From the NCBI GenBank assembly GCA_020253445.1, contig JADCBP010000002.1, forward strand, positions 100,294-164,293: a stretch of 64,000 bases of DNA, given 5' to 3'. The notes beneath the pieces are model-generated. The model ran no database searches. It saw nothing but the letters and a program-made list of their open reading frames with translations, and had not been told where the DNA came from. This document shows positions 22,764 through 33,513 of the stretch, piece after piece. Numbering within the stretch: position 1 is the first letter of the stretch; every line of letters starts with the position of its first letter. The DNA comes from Methylobacterium sp. (GTDB lineage Bacteria; Pseudomonadota; Alphaproteobacteria; Rhizobiales; Beijerinckiaceae). Position numbers and translations under genes: made by a program.

Positions 22764-24662
22764 ATGTTTCACGTGAAACAAGGCGGGCCTGCGGGCGGGT
22801 TGTCCTTCGATGTTATCGTCGTTGGCGGTGGGCATGCAGGCACCGAGGCAGCTGCCGCAGCGGCGCGGCTTGGCGCGCAGGTCGCGCTCGTAACCCATCG
22901 TTGGGACAATGTCGGTGTCATGTCCTGCAATCCCGCCATCGGCGGCTTGGGCAAGGGGCATTTGGTTCGGGAGATTGATGCACTGGATGGCATCATGGGT
23001 CGCGCAATCGACCGCGCGGGCATCCATTTCAAGGTTCTCAACCGGTCGAAAGGGCCTGCCGTTCGCGGTCCGCGGGCGCAGGCGGATCGTAAGTTGTACC
23101 GCCTTGCCGTGCAGGATCTGCTGGCTCGCCTGGAGAATCTGGCGGTGGTTGAGGGGGAGGTGGTCGACCTGATTGTGGAGTCGGGCTCGGTCGCGGGCGT
23201 TGAGCTGGCCGGCGGCTTACGAATTCGGGCGGGATCGGTGGTCCTGACCACTGGAACATTTCTGCGCGGCGTCATTCATGTTGGTGGTGACCGGACGCCT
23301 GGCGGGCGGGTCGGCGAAGCGGCCGCCGAGCGGTTATCGCTACGACTGCTCCAACTCCAACTGCCCATGGGGCGGCTGAAGACGGGTACGCCGGCGCGGC
23401 TGGATGGTGGAACGATCGATTGGTCGGCGTGCGAGCGGCAATATGGAGACAATCCTGCTGAACCCTTCTCCGCGCTGACGAGATGTATCACGAATCCGCA
23501 GGTCGCTTGCGGCATCACGTATACAACGCCGGCGACTCATCAGGTGATCACGTCCAACCTCCATCGATCCGCGATGTATGGCGGGCAGATCGAGGGAAGA
23601 GGCCCGCGCTATTGCCCGTCGATTGAGGACAAGGTTGTGCGCTTTGCGGATCGGGACCGTCACCAGATCTTTCTGGAGCCTGAAGGCCTGGAAGACCCGC
23701 TCGTTTATCCCAATGGGCTGTCGACCTCGCTGCCGGCCGAGGCTCAGGATGCGTTCTTCTCGACCATTCCGGGGCTGGAGAAGGCGCGGATCATCCGCTA
23801 TGGTTATGCGATTGAATATGACTATCTCGATCCGCGCGCCCTCCACCCGACTTTGGAGTTGAAAGTGCTCGGCGGCCTGTTCCTCGCTGGCCAGATCAAC
23901 GGAACCACCGGCTATGAAGAGGCTGGCGCACAGGGACTGGTCGCCGGGCTGAACGCGGCCCGCAAAGCTGGTGGATTGGACGGCATCACCTTCAACCGCA
24001 CCCAATCGTATACTGGCGTCATGATCGACGATCTCACGCGGCATGGGGTGACAGAGCCATACAGGATGTTCACGTCCCGATCCGAATTCCGCCTGCTGCT
24101 GCGTGCGGACAACGCGCCTGAGCGCCTCACAGATCTTGGCGTTTGCCTGGGACTGGTCGGCTCCGAGCGTTCTCTTCATTTCCGGGCCCAGCAGGAGCAG
24201 ATCGATTCGGTACGGCAACGATTGCGTTGGATTTCCGTGACACCGAATCAGGCAGCGGGCCACGGGCTTTCGCTCAATCATGATGGAGTTCGCCGCAATG
24301 GTTTGCAGTTGCTGGCGTTGCCTGGTGTCCAATTCGCGACCCTGGAAGCTTTCGATGCCGAACTGAAATTGACGCCAGTGCCGGTTCGGGAGAAGCTTGA
24401 GATCGAGGCCAAGTACATGGTCTACCTGGAGCGCCAAGCGCGTGACGTGGAACGACTGCGCCGGGACATGGACTTGTTGATTCCCGCTGAGTTTGCTTAT
24501 GAAGATCATCCGGGGTTTTCCGGCGAGGTTCGGCAGAAACTTGCGTCGATTCGGCCGCGTTCGATGGCTGAGGCTGCCGAGATTGAGGGAATGACACCCA
24601 CCGCGCTTCTGCTGCTCTCCGCGTTGGTTCAGAGAAGCAAGGACAAGGCCCATGTCTCCTGA
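22764..24662 (+). CDS. mnmG: tRNA uridine-5-carboxymethylaminomethyl modification enzyme MnmG (GidA)
   Basis: [31 protein letters not shown]...[24 protein letters not shown]. Confidence 0.98.
   Translation: MFHVKQGGPAGGLSFDVIVVGGGHAGTEAAAAAARLGAQVALVTHRWDNVGVMSCNPAIGGLGKGHLVREIDALDGIMGRAIDRAGIHFKVLNRSKGPAVRGPRAQADRKLYRLAVQDLLARLENLAVVEGEVVDLIVESGSVAGVELAGGLRIRAGSVVLTTGTFLRGVIHVGGDRTPGGRVGEAAAERLSLRLLQLQLPMGRLKTGTPARLDGGTIDWSACERQYGDNPAEPFSALTRCITNPQVACGITYTTPATHQVITSNLHRSAMYGGQIEGRGPRYCPSIEDKVVRFADRDRHQIFLEPEGLEDPLVYPNGLSTSLPAEAQDAFFSTIPGLEKARIIRYGYAIEYDYLDPRALHPTLELKVLGGLFLAGQINGTTGYEEAGAQGLVAGLNAARKAGGLDGITFNRTQSYTGVMIDDLTRHGVTEPYRMFTSRSEFRLLLRADNAPERLTDLGVCLGLVGSERSLHFRAQQEQIDSVRQRLRWISVTPNQAAGHGLSLNHDGVRRNGLQLLALPGVQFATLEAFDAELKLTPVPVREKLEIEAKYMVYLERQARDVERLRRDMDLLIPAEFAYEDHPGFSGEVRQKLASIRPRSMAEAAEIEGMTPTALLLLSALVQRSKDKAHVS
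22765..22780. promoter_or_regulatory. parS: parS centromere-like site, perfect palindrome
   Basis: TGTTTCACGTGAAACA, exact parS consensus, overlapping the mnmG start codon. Confidence 0.93.
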
Positions 24663-25290
24663 GGGTGCCAGCGAGCTCGCATCGAAAGAAGCACTGATTG
24701 CAGATTTCGGTGTTTCATGTGAAACAATGAAGGGGCTGGAGGCTTACGTCGCTCTCCTCACGCATTGGCAAAAGACCACCAATCTCGTTGCCCCTTCGAC
24801 ACTTGGACAGATCTGGTCGCGGCATATCCTCGACTCAGCGCAACTCTTTGCACTTGCTCCGAACGCCCGAGCCTGGATCGATATGGGATCTGGCGGTGGC
24901 TTGCCGGGGCTGGTGCTGGCCTGTCAGCTCAAGGAAGTCGGGGGGACGATCGATCTGGTCGAAAGCAACAGCAAGAAAGCCGCCTTCCTGCGCCATGTCG
25001 CAACGCAACTGGCCCTCCCGGCCCGGGTGCATGGCGATCGCATCGAAACCGTCCTGCCAAAGCTTGCGCCCCCCGACATTGTGACCGCGCGAGCCCTTGC
25101 ACCGCTGACCGAACTGATCGGTTACGCAAAGCAGTTGTTGAAAAGCGGGGCAACAGGTCTCTTTCCGAAGGGGAGAGAGTATGCTGCGGAGTTGACCGAA
25201 GCCGGCAGGCACTGGCATTTCTCTCATGAGCTGCACGCGAGTCGAACAGAGCCTGAGGCGCGGATCATTCGGATCACCGGCCTGACATGA
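24652..25290 (+). CDS. rsmG: 16S rRNA (guanine527-N7)-methyltransferase RsmG (GidB)
   Basis: [26 protein letters not shown]...[16 protein letters not shown]. Confidence 0.96.
   Translation: MSPEGASELASKEALIADFGVSCETMKGLEAYVALLTHWQKTTNLVAPSTLGQIWSRHILDSAQLFALAPNARAWIDMGSGGGLPGLVLACQLKEVGGTIDLVESNSKKAAFLRHVATQLALPARVHGDRIETVLPKLAPPDIVTARALAPLTELIGYAKQLLKSGATGLFPKGREYAAELTEAGRHWHFSHELHASRTEPEARIIRITGLT
24711..24726. promoter_or_regulatory. parS: Second parS-like site inside rsmG
   Basis: TGTTTCATGTGAAACA, one base from the perfect palindrome. Confidence 0.85.
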
Positions 25291-25325
25291 GGTCCTGTCG
25301 ACCCAAGGATTTCCGGGAGAGACCC

Positions 25326-26117
25326 ATGAAGCCTCGTGTTCTAACGATTGCGAACCAGAAGGGCGGCGTGGGAAAGACCACGACAGCCATCAATCTGGGT
25401 ACTGCCCTGGCTGCCATTGGCGAGCATGTCCTGCTGATCGATCTTGATCCCCAGGGCAATGCTTCGACGGGTTTGGGTTTGGATGGCGCCTCGCGGACTC
25501 GATCGAGCTATGATGTGCTGCTCGGCGAACTTGATCTGGTGCAGGCTGCGCAAGCCACGGATGTTCCCCGCGTATCCATCGTGCCGGCGACGATGGATCT
25601 TCTGGGTGCCGAGATCACGCTCGCCGGGCAGAAAGACCGCACGCATAAGCTGCGTGCCGCGATTGACCGTCTCGGCGCGAATGCCCCATTCTCCTATATT
25701 CTCATCGACTGTCCGCCTTCCTTGAACCTGCTGACCATCAACGCGCTCGCGGCTTCGGATGGCGTGCTTGTGCCGTTGCAATGCGAATTCTTTGCTCTGG
25801 AAGGCTTGAGCCAGCTCCTCAAGACGGTCGAGCAAGTGCGGAACTCCCTCAATCCGGACCTCGAGATCTATGGCGTGGTTCTCACCATGTTTGACCCGCG
25901 GAACAATCTCGCCAATCAGGTCATCCGGGATGTCCGGCAGTTCCTCGGCGCGAAGGTTTTCGAGACTGTCATCCCGCGCAATGTTCGTGTGTCTGAAGCC
26001 CCATCTTTCGGCAAGCCGGCGCTTCTCTATGATCTCAAATGCGCGGGCAGCCAGGCTTATCTGAAGCTGGCATCCGAAGTGATCCAGCGTGAGCGCCTGA
26101 TGCAGGCAGCCGAGTGA
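25326..26117 (+). CDS. parA: Chromosome partitioning ATPase ParA
   Basis: MKPRVLTIANQKGGVGKTTTAINLGTALAAIGEHVLLIDLDPQGNASTGLG. Confidence 0.97.
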   Translation: MKPRVLTIANQKGGVGKTTTAINLGTALAAIGEHVLLIDLDPQGNASTGLGLDGASRTRSSYDVLLGELDLVQAAQATDVPRVSIVPATMDLLGAEITLAGQKDRTHKLRAAIDRLGANAPFSYILIDCPPSLNLLTINALAASDGVLVPLQCEFFALEGLSQLLKTVEQVRNSLNPDLEIYGVVLTMFDPRNNLANQVIRDVRQFLGAKVFETVIPRNVRVSEAPSFGKPALLYDLKCAGSQAYLKLASEVIQRERLMQAAE

Positions 26118-26131
26118 GGGGGAGAGGCCCG

Positions 26132-27028
26132 ATGAACGACGATCTTTCCAAAAACCGTCTGGGTCGCGGCCTGGCCGCCTTGCTGGGAGATGTCGGCGCC
26201 GAGAGCGCCGCCGAGAAGCGGCTGAGGAGCCAGCGTCGGGTGCCGATCGAGTTCCTGCGCCCGAACCCGATGAACCCTCGCGTGACCTTTCACGAGGCGG
26301 ACCTCGAGGAGCTGGCGCAATCGATTCGGGAGCGTGACATCATTCAGCCGATTGTCGTGCGCGGTGTCCCCGGTGTGCCAGATGCCTTCGAAATTATCGC
26401 GGGCGAGCGCCGCTGGCGCGGGGCCCAGCGCGCCGGCCTGCATGATGTTCCCGTGGTCATCATCGAGGCGGATGACAAGCAGGCCCTCGAGCTGGCAATC
26501 ATCGAGAATGTGCAGCGGGCGGATCTCAACGCGCTGGAAGAGGCGAGGGGGTACGAATCGCTGATCCTGCAATATGGTTACACCCAGAGCGATCTCTCGC
26601 AGATCCTTGGGAAGAGCCGCAGCCATGTCGCGAACACATTGCGTCTGGCGCGATTGCCGGATGGCGTGAAGGAGAAGCTCGCCAGCGGCGCGCTTTCCGC
26701 CGGCCACGCCCGCGCCCTTCTTTCCGTCTCAGATCCGGAACTTGTAGCGAAACGCGTTGTTGATCAGGGGCTTACGGTCCGAGACGTCGAGCGTATCGCG
26801 CAGAGGGAGGCGGAGGGCGAAGCGCCTCGCCAGCCTCGTATTCGCGAGAAGGATGCCGATACGAGAGCGCTGGAGCAGCGCCTTTCCGATCTTCTCGGCC
26901 TGGCCGTCAGCATAGAGCATCGGGGTGAGAAGGGCGGAGCGATCACGATCCGCTACCGCACGCTCGAACAGCTCGATGCCTTGAGCCATCGGCTGGCTGT
27001 ATCAGTTGCTGCTCCGGCGCGCGGCTAG
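26132..27028 (+). CDS. parB: Chromosome partitioning protein ParB
   Basis: NRLGRGLAALLGD...FEIIAGERRWRGAQRAGLHDVPVV...LSAGHARALL. Confidence 0.97.
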   Translation: MNDDLSKNRLGRGLAALLGDVGAESAAEKRLRSQRRVPIEFLRPNPMNPRVTFHEADLEELAQSIRERDIIQPIVVRGVPGVPDAFEIIAGERRWRGAQRAGLHDVPVVIIEADDKQALELAIIENVQRADLNALEEARGYESLILQYGYTQSDLSQILGKSRSHVANTLRLARLPDGVKEKLASGALSAGHARALLSVSDPELVAKRVVDQGLTVRDVERIAQREAEGEAPRQPRIREKDADTRALEQRLSDLLGLAVSIEHRGEKGGAITIRYRTLEQLDALSHRLAVSVAAPARG

Positions 27029-28024
27029 GGCCACGGCCCAGAGGGCGCGGGCCACGATGGTTTCTTCGAGCGCGGCGTTTTTCCGGCTCTGCGCCTGCGC
27101 CGTGCCGAGCGTTTCTACGGCACGCCGGATTCCATCCGGCGACCAGTTCTGAGCCTGACGCCGCACACGTGCCTCCCGGCGAAAGAACAGCCGCTCCTGC
27201 TTCACGGCCTGATCCAGCATGTTTTCCGCGCGCGCGCGCAGCAGGCGATGCAGCATTTGGACATGGTTGAGAGCCAGAGTCAGCACGGCAGCCGCCGATA
27301 TGCCGTCACGCAGGCACCGCTGCATCGCAGGCTCGATTCCCTGAAGATTGCCCTCGAATGCCGTGTCGATGGGTTCCGAGGCCGAACTGGCCGAGGCATC
27401 CGCGAGTATCGCGTCGATATCCGCGATCTCCACCTCCTGCTGTCCGTGGCAATAGAGCGCGAGCTTGTCGACTTCCTGGAGGGAGAGCGACTGATCCGCC
27501 CCGAGCATATCCACGAGATGTGCAGCCGCCTGGGGCCCGAGTCGAAGGCCGGCGGTGCCCAGGCGCGCCTGCGCGGCCTGCTCCAGATCACGTGCCTCGA
27601 GCGGATAGCACGCGATCACGGCGACAGCCGGATTCGATTCGCAGGCGATACGAAGCGCATGGGGTTTCGTTAGCTCTTCCGCGTGCAGAATAACAGGCGA
27701 GCCAGGGCTCCCAATCTCCAGCAAAGCCTGCCAGATGCCCTTGCTGAGCTTGCCGGCCTGCCGCACGATGATCACACGCTTGTCGCCGAACATGGAGATG
27801 GCTTGCGTTTCATCCGCCAGCCGCGCCGGATCGGAGTTCAGCGTTTCGGCATCGAGTTCCACACGATTGAGGGGATCGGCAGCTGCGCCAAGCACGGCCT
27901 CCGCCATGGCCCGCACGCGCAGACGCGCAAGGCCCTCGTCCGGCCCATGCACCAGCATGATGCGATACTCGCCTCCGCCACGGGCGATCAGGCGATCGAC
28001 ATCGCCGGGCCGGATCGCGCTCAT
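27002..28024 (-). CDS. holA: DNA polymerase III delta subunit
   Basis: YRIMLVHGPDEGLARLRVRAMAEAVLG...; position after parB. Confidence 0.9.
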   Translation of the reverse strand: MSAIRPGDVDRLIARGGGEYRIMLVHGPDEGLARLRVRAMAEAVLGAAADPLNRVELDAETLNSDPARLADETQAISMFGDKRVIIVRQAGKLSKGIWQALLEIGSPGSPVILHAEELTKPHALRIACESNPAVAVIACYPLEARDLEQAAQARLGTAGLRLGPQAAAHLVDMLGADQSLSLQEVDKLALYCHGQQEVEIADIDAILADASASSASEPIDTAFEGNLQGIEPAMQRCLRDGISAAAVLTLALNHVQMLHRLLRARAENMLDQAVKQERLFFRREARVRRQAQNWSPDGIRRAVETLGTAQAQSRKNAALEETIVARALWAVALAARRSSN

Positions 28025-28030
28025 GGTGGG

Positions 28031-28642
28031 TCAGCCGGTTTCATCACCGGGGTTGCGTGCAGGCGCCTCATCCCACGGATCGATGGGTCGCGACAAAGCC
28101 GGGGCCGGGCCCGTGCGGCGCGGCGCCGCATTGTTTGACAGCGCGCCGATCACGATGAGGCGCAGACGCTCCGCCAGGGCCTTGCCAAGACGCTCCTCGG
28201 CATCCCGCTGCGCGCGGATGGTGGCGAAGCGCTGGCCGGAACGGTCATAATTGGCGGAGCCGAAGGTCCTCCCGGAGGCGCGGATGACCCCGGTCTGGGT
28301 GTCCTTCAGCTCATAGGTGGCTTCGGCCTGAAGGGTCACGCTTTGCGGGCGTGCGGTCTGCGCGTCGATGATGCTCGTCGCGCCGGTCTGCTGGGTTTTC
28401 ACGGTGAGCAGATAACGGGTGCCGCTCGCGGGAGCGCCATTGGTCAGCAGGTAATCAAGCTCCGATTTCAGGTTATAGCCGAGGAAGCCCTCGATCGGCG
28501 CCACGGAGACCTGCGCCAGTTCCTGCGCGATCGGTCCGCCTCCAATTCCTAGATGCGGTGCATGGACGGGCTGGAGGCAGGCCGATAGCCCGCCTGCCAC
28601 CGCGCCGAGAATCGCCAGTCGAAAAACGGACCGCCGGATCAT
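28031..28642 (-). CDS. lptE: LPS-assembly lipoprotein LptE
   Basis: Lipobox GGLSAC; between holA and leuS; RYLLTVKTQQTGATSIIDAQT. Confidence 0.85.
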   Translation of the reverse strand: MIRRSVFRLAILGAVAGGLSACLQPVHAPHLGIGGGPIAQELAQVSVAPIEGFLGYNLKSELDYLLTNGAPASGTRYLLTVKTQQTGATSIIDAQTARPQSVTLQAEATYELKDTQTGVIRASGRTFGSANYDRSGQRFATIRAQRDAEERLGKALAERLRLIVIGALSNNAAPRRTGPAPALSRPIDPWDEAPARNPGDETG

Positions 28643-28648
28643 CTGTCC

Positions 28649-31255
28649 TCACACCACGATATTCACGATGCGCTTCGGCACCACGATCACCTTGCGCACG
28701 GGCTTGCCATCCAGTGCAGCCTGCACGCTTGCATCGGCGAGCACAAGCGCTTCCACAGTCGCGTTGTCGGCATCGGTCGGCACGCTGACATCGGCGCGCT
28801 TGCGACCATTGACCTGCACAGGAAGCAGCAGCTGATCCTCGACGATGAGCGAGGCATCGCCCAATGGCCAGGCGGCATCGGCCACGAAGCCTTCGCCGCC
28901 GAGATCTCTCCAGCATTCTTCCGCGAGATGCGGCATCATCGGGGCGAAAAGCTGCACGAGAATGCGCGCCGCCGCCTTGATCTGGTCGCCATTCTTTGCG
29001 GCATCCGGAGAAGCCAGAGCCTCTGCCAGCGCATTCGAAAGCTCGTGGATATGCGCCACGCAGCGGTTGAAGCGCAGGCGCTCGATATCCTCGCCCACCG
29101 CGAGAATCGCTTTGTGCGCAGCCTTGGTGACCGGCTGCAGGAGTCCCGAATCACCCGCGGGCAACGCAACGGCATCGCCCACAAGGCGCCAGACCTTCTG
29201 CAGGAAGCGCGAGGCACCCTGCACGCCATCCTCGGTCCAGATGACATCGCGCTCGGGTGGGCTGTCTGAGAGCATGAACCAGCGGGCAGTATCCGCACCA
29301 TAACTCGCGATGATATCGTCCGGGTCGACGACGTTCTTCTTTGATTTCGACATCTTCTCGATGGAGCCGATGGAAACCTCGGCGCCGCTCGCGATCTCGA
29401 AGGCCCGGCGCTCGCCCTCGACCGTCTCGATGCGGATATCCGCCGGCGGCACCCATGCGCCTTCCGCGTTCTTGTAGGTTTCGTGCACAACCATGCCCTG
29501 GGTGAAGAGCCCGTCGAAGGGCTCGGCGAGCGTGGCATGGCCGGTCTTGGTCATCGCGCGGGTGAAGAAGCGCGAATAGAGCAGATGCAGGATCGCATGC
29601 TCGATGCCGCCGATATATTGGTCGACCGGCAGCCATTTCCGGATGGCGGACAGGGTTGTCGGCTCGCTTTCGTTGAACGGGTCCGTGAAGCGCGCGAAAT
29701 ACCATGAACTATCCACGAACGTATCCATGGTGTCGGTCTCGCGACGGGCCTTCAGGCCGCATTGCGGGCAATTCACGTGCTTCCAGGTGGGGTGGCGATC
29801 GAGCGGATTGCCCGGCACGTCGAAGGTCACGTCATCCGGCAGCTTCACCGGCAGATCCTTCTTCGGCACGGGCACGGTGCCGCAGGCCTCGCAATGGATG
29901 ACGGGGATGGGGCAGCCCCAATAGCGCTGGCGCGAGATGCCCCAATCGCGCAGGCGGTAATTCACCTTGCGCTGCGCCACCGGCCGATGGCCGAGGCTTG
30001 CCGTTTCGAGCTTCTTCGCCACGGCTTCCTTGGCATCCGCGACGTTCAGGCCGTTGAGGAAGCCGGAATTGAAGAGAATGCCATCCTCCGTCACCGGCGG
30101 GTTCTCGCGGCGGAAAGCGGCGTTGGCCGCCTCGTCCGAGAGATCAGCCGCGCGCACCACCGGGATGATCGGCAGATTGTATTTCGTCGCGAAATCGTGG
30201 TCGCGCTGGTCATGCGCCGGGCAGCCGAAGATAGCCCCGGTGCCGTAATCCATGAGGATGAAATTCGCGACATAAACCGGAACGGTCTTGCCCGGCACCA
30301 GCGCATGCAACGCGCGGATGCCGGTGTCGAAGCCCTTCTTCTCCGCCGTTTCCAGCACGGCCTGCGAGGTGCCCATGCGGCGGCATTCCTCGCAGAAGGC
30401 GGCAAGTTCGGCGTTCTTCGCCGAGGCCGATTTCGCCAGCGGATGATCTGCCGCGATCGCCATGAACGAGGCACCGAACAAAGTATCGGGGCGCGTCGTG
30501 TAGATTTCGAGTTCGCTTTCGCCGGCGGGCACGGTCGAGGGCTCGAGAGCCCAGCGCACCATCAGGCCCTCGGAGCGCCCGATCCAGTTCGCCTGCATCA
30601 GGCGCACCTTCTCCGGCCAGCGCGGGAGATGCTCGAGGGCCGCCAGCAATTCATCCGAATAATCGGCGATCTTGAGGAACCATTGCGTCAGTTCGCGCTG
30701 TTCCACCAGCGCGCCGGAGCGCCAGCCGCGCCCCTCGATCACCTGCTCGTTGGCGAGCACGGTCTGGTCTACCGGGTCCCAGTTCACCTTCGAGGTCTTG
30801 CGTGCAACGAGGCCGCTGCGGAGGAAATCAAGAAACATCGCCTGCTGGTGGCGATAATAGGAGGGGTCGCAGGTCGCGAATTCGCGCGCCCAGTCGAGGC
30901 TGAGGCCCATGGACTTCAGCTGCGCCTTCATCGTCGCGATGTTCTGGTAGGTCCAGGTTGCGGGATGGCTCTTCTTCTCCATCGCGGCGTTCTCGGCTGG
31001 CATACCGAAAGCGTCCCAGCCCATGGGGTGGAGCACGGCATGACCTTTCGCGCGGCGATAGCGCGCCACCACATCACCCATGGCGTAGTTGCGCACATGG
31101 CCCATATGGATGCGGCCCGACGGATACGGGAACATCTCGAGCACGTAGTATTTCGGGCGCGGATCGTCGGTGCGGGTGGCGAAGGTTTCCGCCTCGTCCC
31201 AGCTTTTCTGCCAGCGGGGTTCGGCTTCGCGGAAATTGTAGCGGCTCGGGCGCAT
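28649..31255 (-). CDS. leuS: Leucyl-tRNA synthetase
   Basis: [44 protein letters not shown]. Confidence 0.98.
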   Translation of the reverse strand: MRPSRYNFREAEPRWQKSWDEAETFATRTDDPRPKYYVLEMFPYPSGRIHMGHVRNYAMGDVVARYRRAKGHAVLHPMGWDAFGMPAENAAMEKKSHPATWTYQNIATMKAQLKSMGLSLDWAREFATCDPSYYRHQQAMFLDFLRSGLVARKTSKVNWDPVDQTVLANEQVIEGRGWRSGALVEQRELTQWFLKIADYSDELLAALEHLPRWPEKVRLMQANWIGRSEGLMVRWALEPSTVPAGESELEIYTTRPDTLFGASFMAIAADHPLAKSASAKNAELAAFCEECRRMGTSQAVLETAEKKGFDTGIRALHALVPGKTVPVYVANFILMDYGTGAIFGCPAHDQRDHDFATKYNLPIIPVVRAADLSDEAANAAFRRENPPVTEDGILFNSGFLNGLNVADAKEAVAKKLETASLGHRPVAQRKVNYRLRDWGISRQRYWGCPIPVIHCEACGTVPVPKKDLPVKLPDDVTFDVPGNPLDRHPTWKHVNCPQCGLKARRETDTMDTFVDSSWYFARFTDPFNESEPTTLSAIRKWLPVDQYIGGIEHAILHLLYSRFFTRAMTKTGHATLAEPFDGLFTQGMVVHETYKNAEGAWVPPADIRIETVEGERRAFEIASGAEVSIGSIEKMSKSKKNVVDPDDIIASYGADTARWFMLSDSPPERDVIWTEDGVQGASRFLQKVWRLVGDAVALPAGDSGLLQPVTKAAHKAILAVGEDIERLRFNRCVAHIHELSNALAEALASPDAAKNGDQIKAAARILVQLFAPMMPHLAEECWRDLGGEGFVADAAWPLGDASLIVEDQLLLPVQVNGRKRADVSVPTDADNATVEALVLADASVQAALDGKPVRKVIVVPKRIVNIVV

Positions 31256-31382
31256 GGATCAGGCTTGAGGCTCTGGAAGGGCGCGATTTCGCGCGGGAAA
31301 CACGCGCGCTATGGACAATATTCCCGCTTTGCGGTCAACGGAGATTCCCTGCGCGAGGGTTTCAATTTTCGGAGCATCGGCC

Positions 31383-32060
31383 ATGGATGAGGCGCATCAG
31401 GACGTGATCGAGGCGCTTGCCCGCGTGAAAGGCGAGATCGCCCGGGCGGAAAAGGATCATGGCCGCAAGGCTGGAAGCGTCACGCTTGTGGCTGTTTCGA
31501 AAACCATGCCGGCGACGCGCATCCGACCGGCCCTTGTTGCGGGCCAGCGCGTCTTCGGCGAGAATCGCGTGCAGGAAGCGCAGGAGAAATGGCTCGGCCT
31601 GCGCGCGGCGTTTCCCGGCATCGAGCTTCACCTGATCGGCCCGCTCCAGACCAACAAGGTAAAAGAGGCCGTGGCCCTGTTCGATGTGATCGAGACGCTT
31701 GATCGGGAGAAGCTCGCGGTCGAACTCGCGAAAGAGATCCGCCGAACTGGCCGTGCGCCGAAGCTCTATGTGCAGGTCAATACCGGCGCGGAGCCGCAGA
31801 AGGCGGGCATCCTGCCGGGCGAGGCCGATGATTTCATCCGCCTTTGCCGGGAATCCCACGGCCTCATCGTTTCGGGGCTGATGTGCATTCCCCCGGCAGG
31901 GGAGCCACCTTCACCGCATTTCGCGCTGCTGGGCGAGATCGCGCGGCGCAACGGCATCGCCACCCTCTCCATGGGCATGAGCGCGGATTACGACCCCGCG
32001 ATCCAGCTTGGCGCCACGCATGTGCGGGTCGGCAGCGCGATTTTCGGCGCCCGGCATTGA
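31383..32060 (+). CDS. YggS-family PLP-homeostasis protein
   Basis: VTLVAVSKTMPATRI...FGENRVQEAQEKW...LSMGMSADYDPAIQLGATHVRVGSAIFG. Confidence 0.95.
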   Translation: MDEAHQDVIEALARVKGEIARAEKDHGRKAGSVTLVAVSKTMPATRIRPALVAGQRVFGENRVQEAQEKWLGLRAAFPGIELHLIGPLQTNKVKEAVALFDVIETLDREKLAVELAKEIRRTGRAPKLYVQVNTGAEPQKAGILPGEADDFIRLCRESHGLIVSGLMCIPPAGEPPSPHFALLGEIARRNGIATLSMGMSADYDPAIQLGATHVRVGSAIFGARH

Positions 32061-32079
32061 TGCCTTTCCCGTCTTTTTC

Positions 32080-32128
32080 GCATTTTCTCGCGGCCAACCG
32101 GAATCGACCTGGTCCGAAAATGCTCTAG
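32080..32128. repeat. Dispersed palindromic repeat, copy A
   Basis: GCATTTTCtcgcggccaaccggaatcgacctggtccGAAAATGCtctag; 8-bp outer arms; contains the stop codon of the downstream minus-strand gene. Confidence 0.75.
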
Positions 32129-32655
32129 CCCAGCACGATCCGCGTTCTTGGCGAGAGCCTCGACATCACGAAATCGATTCGGTTGCGGAATATGCCGACG
32201 CAGCCGGCGGTCGGTCCGCCTTCATCCCGGGCGAGATGCAGGAAGATGGCGCTGCCCTTGCCCTGTCGGCGTGGGCGGCGGTTCCAGTCGAGTTCAAGCA
32301 CCACATCGTAGAGGCCGTCCTTGCGCATCATGTCCTCGTGGCTCGCGGCATAGGGCTTCGTCACGAGGCGGTTGTAATTGCGGTCGCCGGGAACCTCGCA
32401 CCAGCCATCGCCGGGCCGGATGGGCCGCAGCGGCACGCCCGTCACTGGTGGCAGGCGCCTGTCACGCCGCCAGAAGCCGCGCACCGCCCGCAGCGTCGCA
32501 TGGGGCGAGGCGCCATCGCCCTCCTTCTTGCGATGGGTGATGCCGCTTCGACCGATTCGGCACCGTAACGTCACCGGCCCGAGGGTGATGCGGCCGATAT
32601 GGCGCGGGCCGCCGGGCACGGCGCGGACGGTGATCCGGGAAAGCGGGCGCAGCAT
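32125..32655 (-). CDS. L,D-transpeptidase (YkuD) family protein
   Basis: GSAIFLHLARDEGGPTAGCVGIF, YkuD-type catalytic H/C motif; start trimmed to MLRPLSRITV. Confidence 0.85.
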   Translation of the reverse strand: MLRPLSRITVRAVPGGPRHIGRITLGPVTLRCRIGRSGITHRKKEGDGASPHATLRAVRGFWRRDRRLPPVTGVPLRPIRPGDGWCEVPGDRNYNRLVTKPYAASHEDMMRKDGLYDVVLELDWNRRPRRQGKGSAIFLHLARDEGGPTAGCVGIFRNRIDFVMSRLSPRTRIVLG

Positions 32656-32814
32656 CGTCTTGAAAACTCCGGAAAAGTCGAACACAAACGCTGAATTCCA
32701 TGTGAGAACCCGCGTGAACTCTTCCCCAAAGCGCAAACGCTTGCAATCCTGTGCGCGGGGATCGGGCCGCACCCGGTCCGAGGGCGCGGGTTTCTGGCTG
32801 AAGGCAGGTTACGC

Positions 32815-33501
32815 ATGAGTTCGGTTCGCAAAATTCTGGTCTGCGACGATGATAATGATCTTCGCACGGCACTCGTCGAACAGCTGGGTCTCTACGACGA
32901 GTTTCAGGTCAAGGATGTCGACTCTGCAACAGCCGCCGTTCAGCTGGTCAAATCCGATCATTTCGATCTGGTGATCATGGATGTCGGCCTGCCGGATATC
33001 GATGGCCGCGAAGCCGTGAAGATCATGCGCAAGAACGGGTTCAAGAGCCCGATCTTGATGCTCACCGGGCATGATGGCGAGGCCGATACCATTCTCGGGC
33101 TCGAGGCGGGCGCGAATGATTACGTGACGAAGCCCTTCCGCTTCGCCGTGCTGCTTGCGCGCATCCGCGCGCATCTGCGCCAGCATGAATCGAGCGACGA
33201 TGCGATCTTCCAGGTCGGCCCCTACTCCTTCCGGCCCGGCCAGAAGCTCCTGGTCACGGACAAGGGCTCGAAGATCCGCCTCACCGAGAAAGAAACGGCG
33301 ATCATCCGCTTCCTTTATCGCGCGGGGCAGCGCGTCATTCCGCGGGATGTCCTGCTGCAGGAGGTGTGGGGCTACAATTCCAATGTGACCACGCACACGC
33401 TGGAAACGCATATCTACCGCCTGCGCCAGAAGATCGAGCCCGATCCAGGTCGCGCACGGCTTCTCGTCACGGAGAGCGGCGGCTATAAGCTGGTGCCCTG
33501 A
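32815..33501 (+). CDS. OmpR/PhoB-family response regulator
   Basis: ILVCDDDNDLRTALVEQL...DLVIMDVGLPDIDGREAV...; winged-helix HTLETHIYRLRQKIE. Confidence 0.93.
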   Translation: MSSVRKILVCDDDNDLRTALVEQLGLYDEFQVKDVDSATAAVQLVKSDHFDLVIMDVGLPDIDGREAVKIMRKNGFKSPILMLTGHDGEADTILGLEAGANDYVTKPFRFAVLLARIRAHLRQHESSDDAIFQVGPYSFRPGQKLLVTDKGSKIRLTEKETAIIRFLYRAGQRVIPRDVLLQEVWGYNSNVTTHTLETHIYRLRQKIEPDPGRARLLVTESGGYKLVP

Positions 33502-33513
33502 GGAACAGGCGCG

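Noticed and set aside
29762-31390. 542-aa plus-strand ORF antisense to leuS
   Set aside because: Shadow ORF caused by GC-rich codon usage; Arg/His/Ala-rich with no recognisable domain, while leuS on the other strand is unmistakable.
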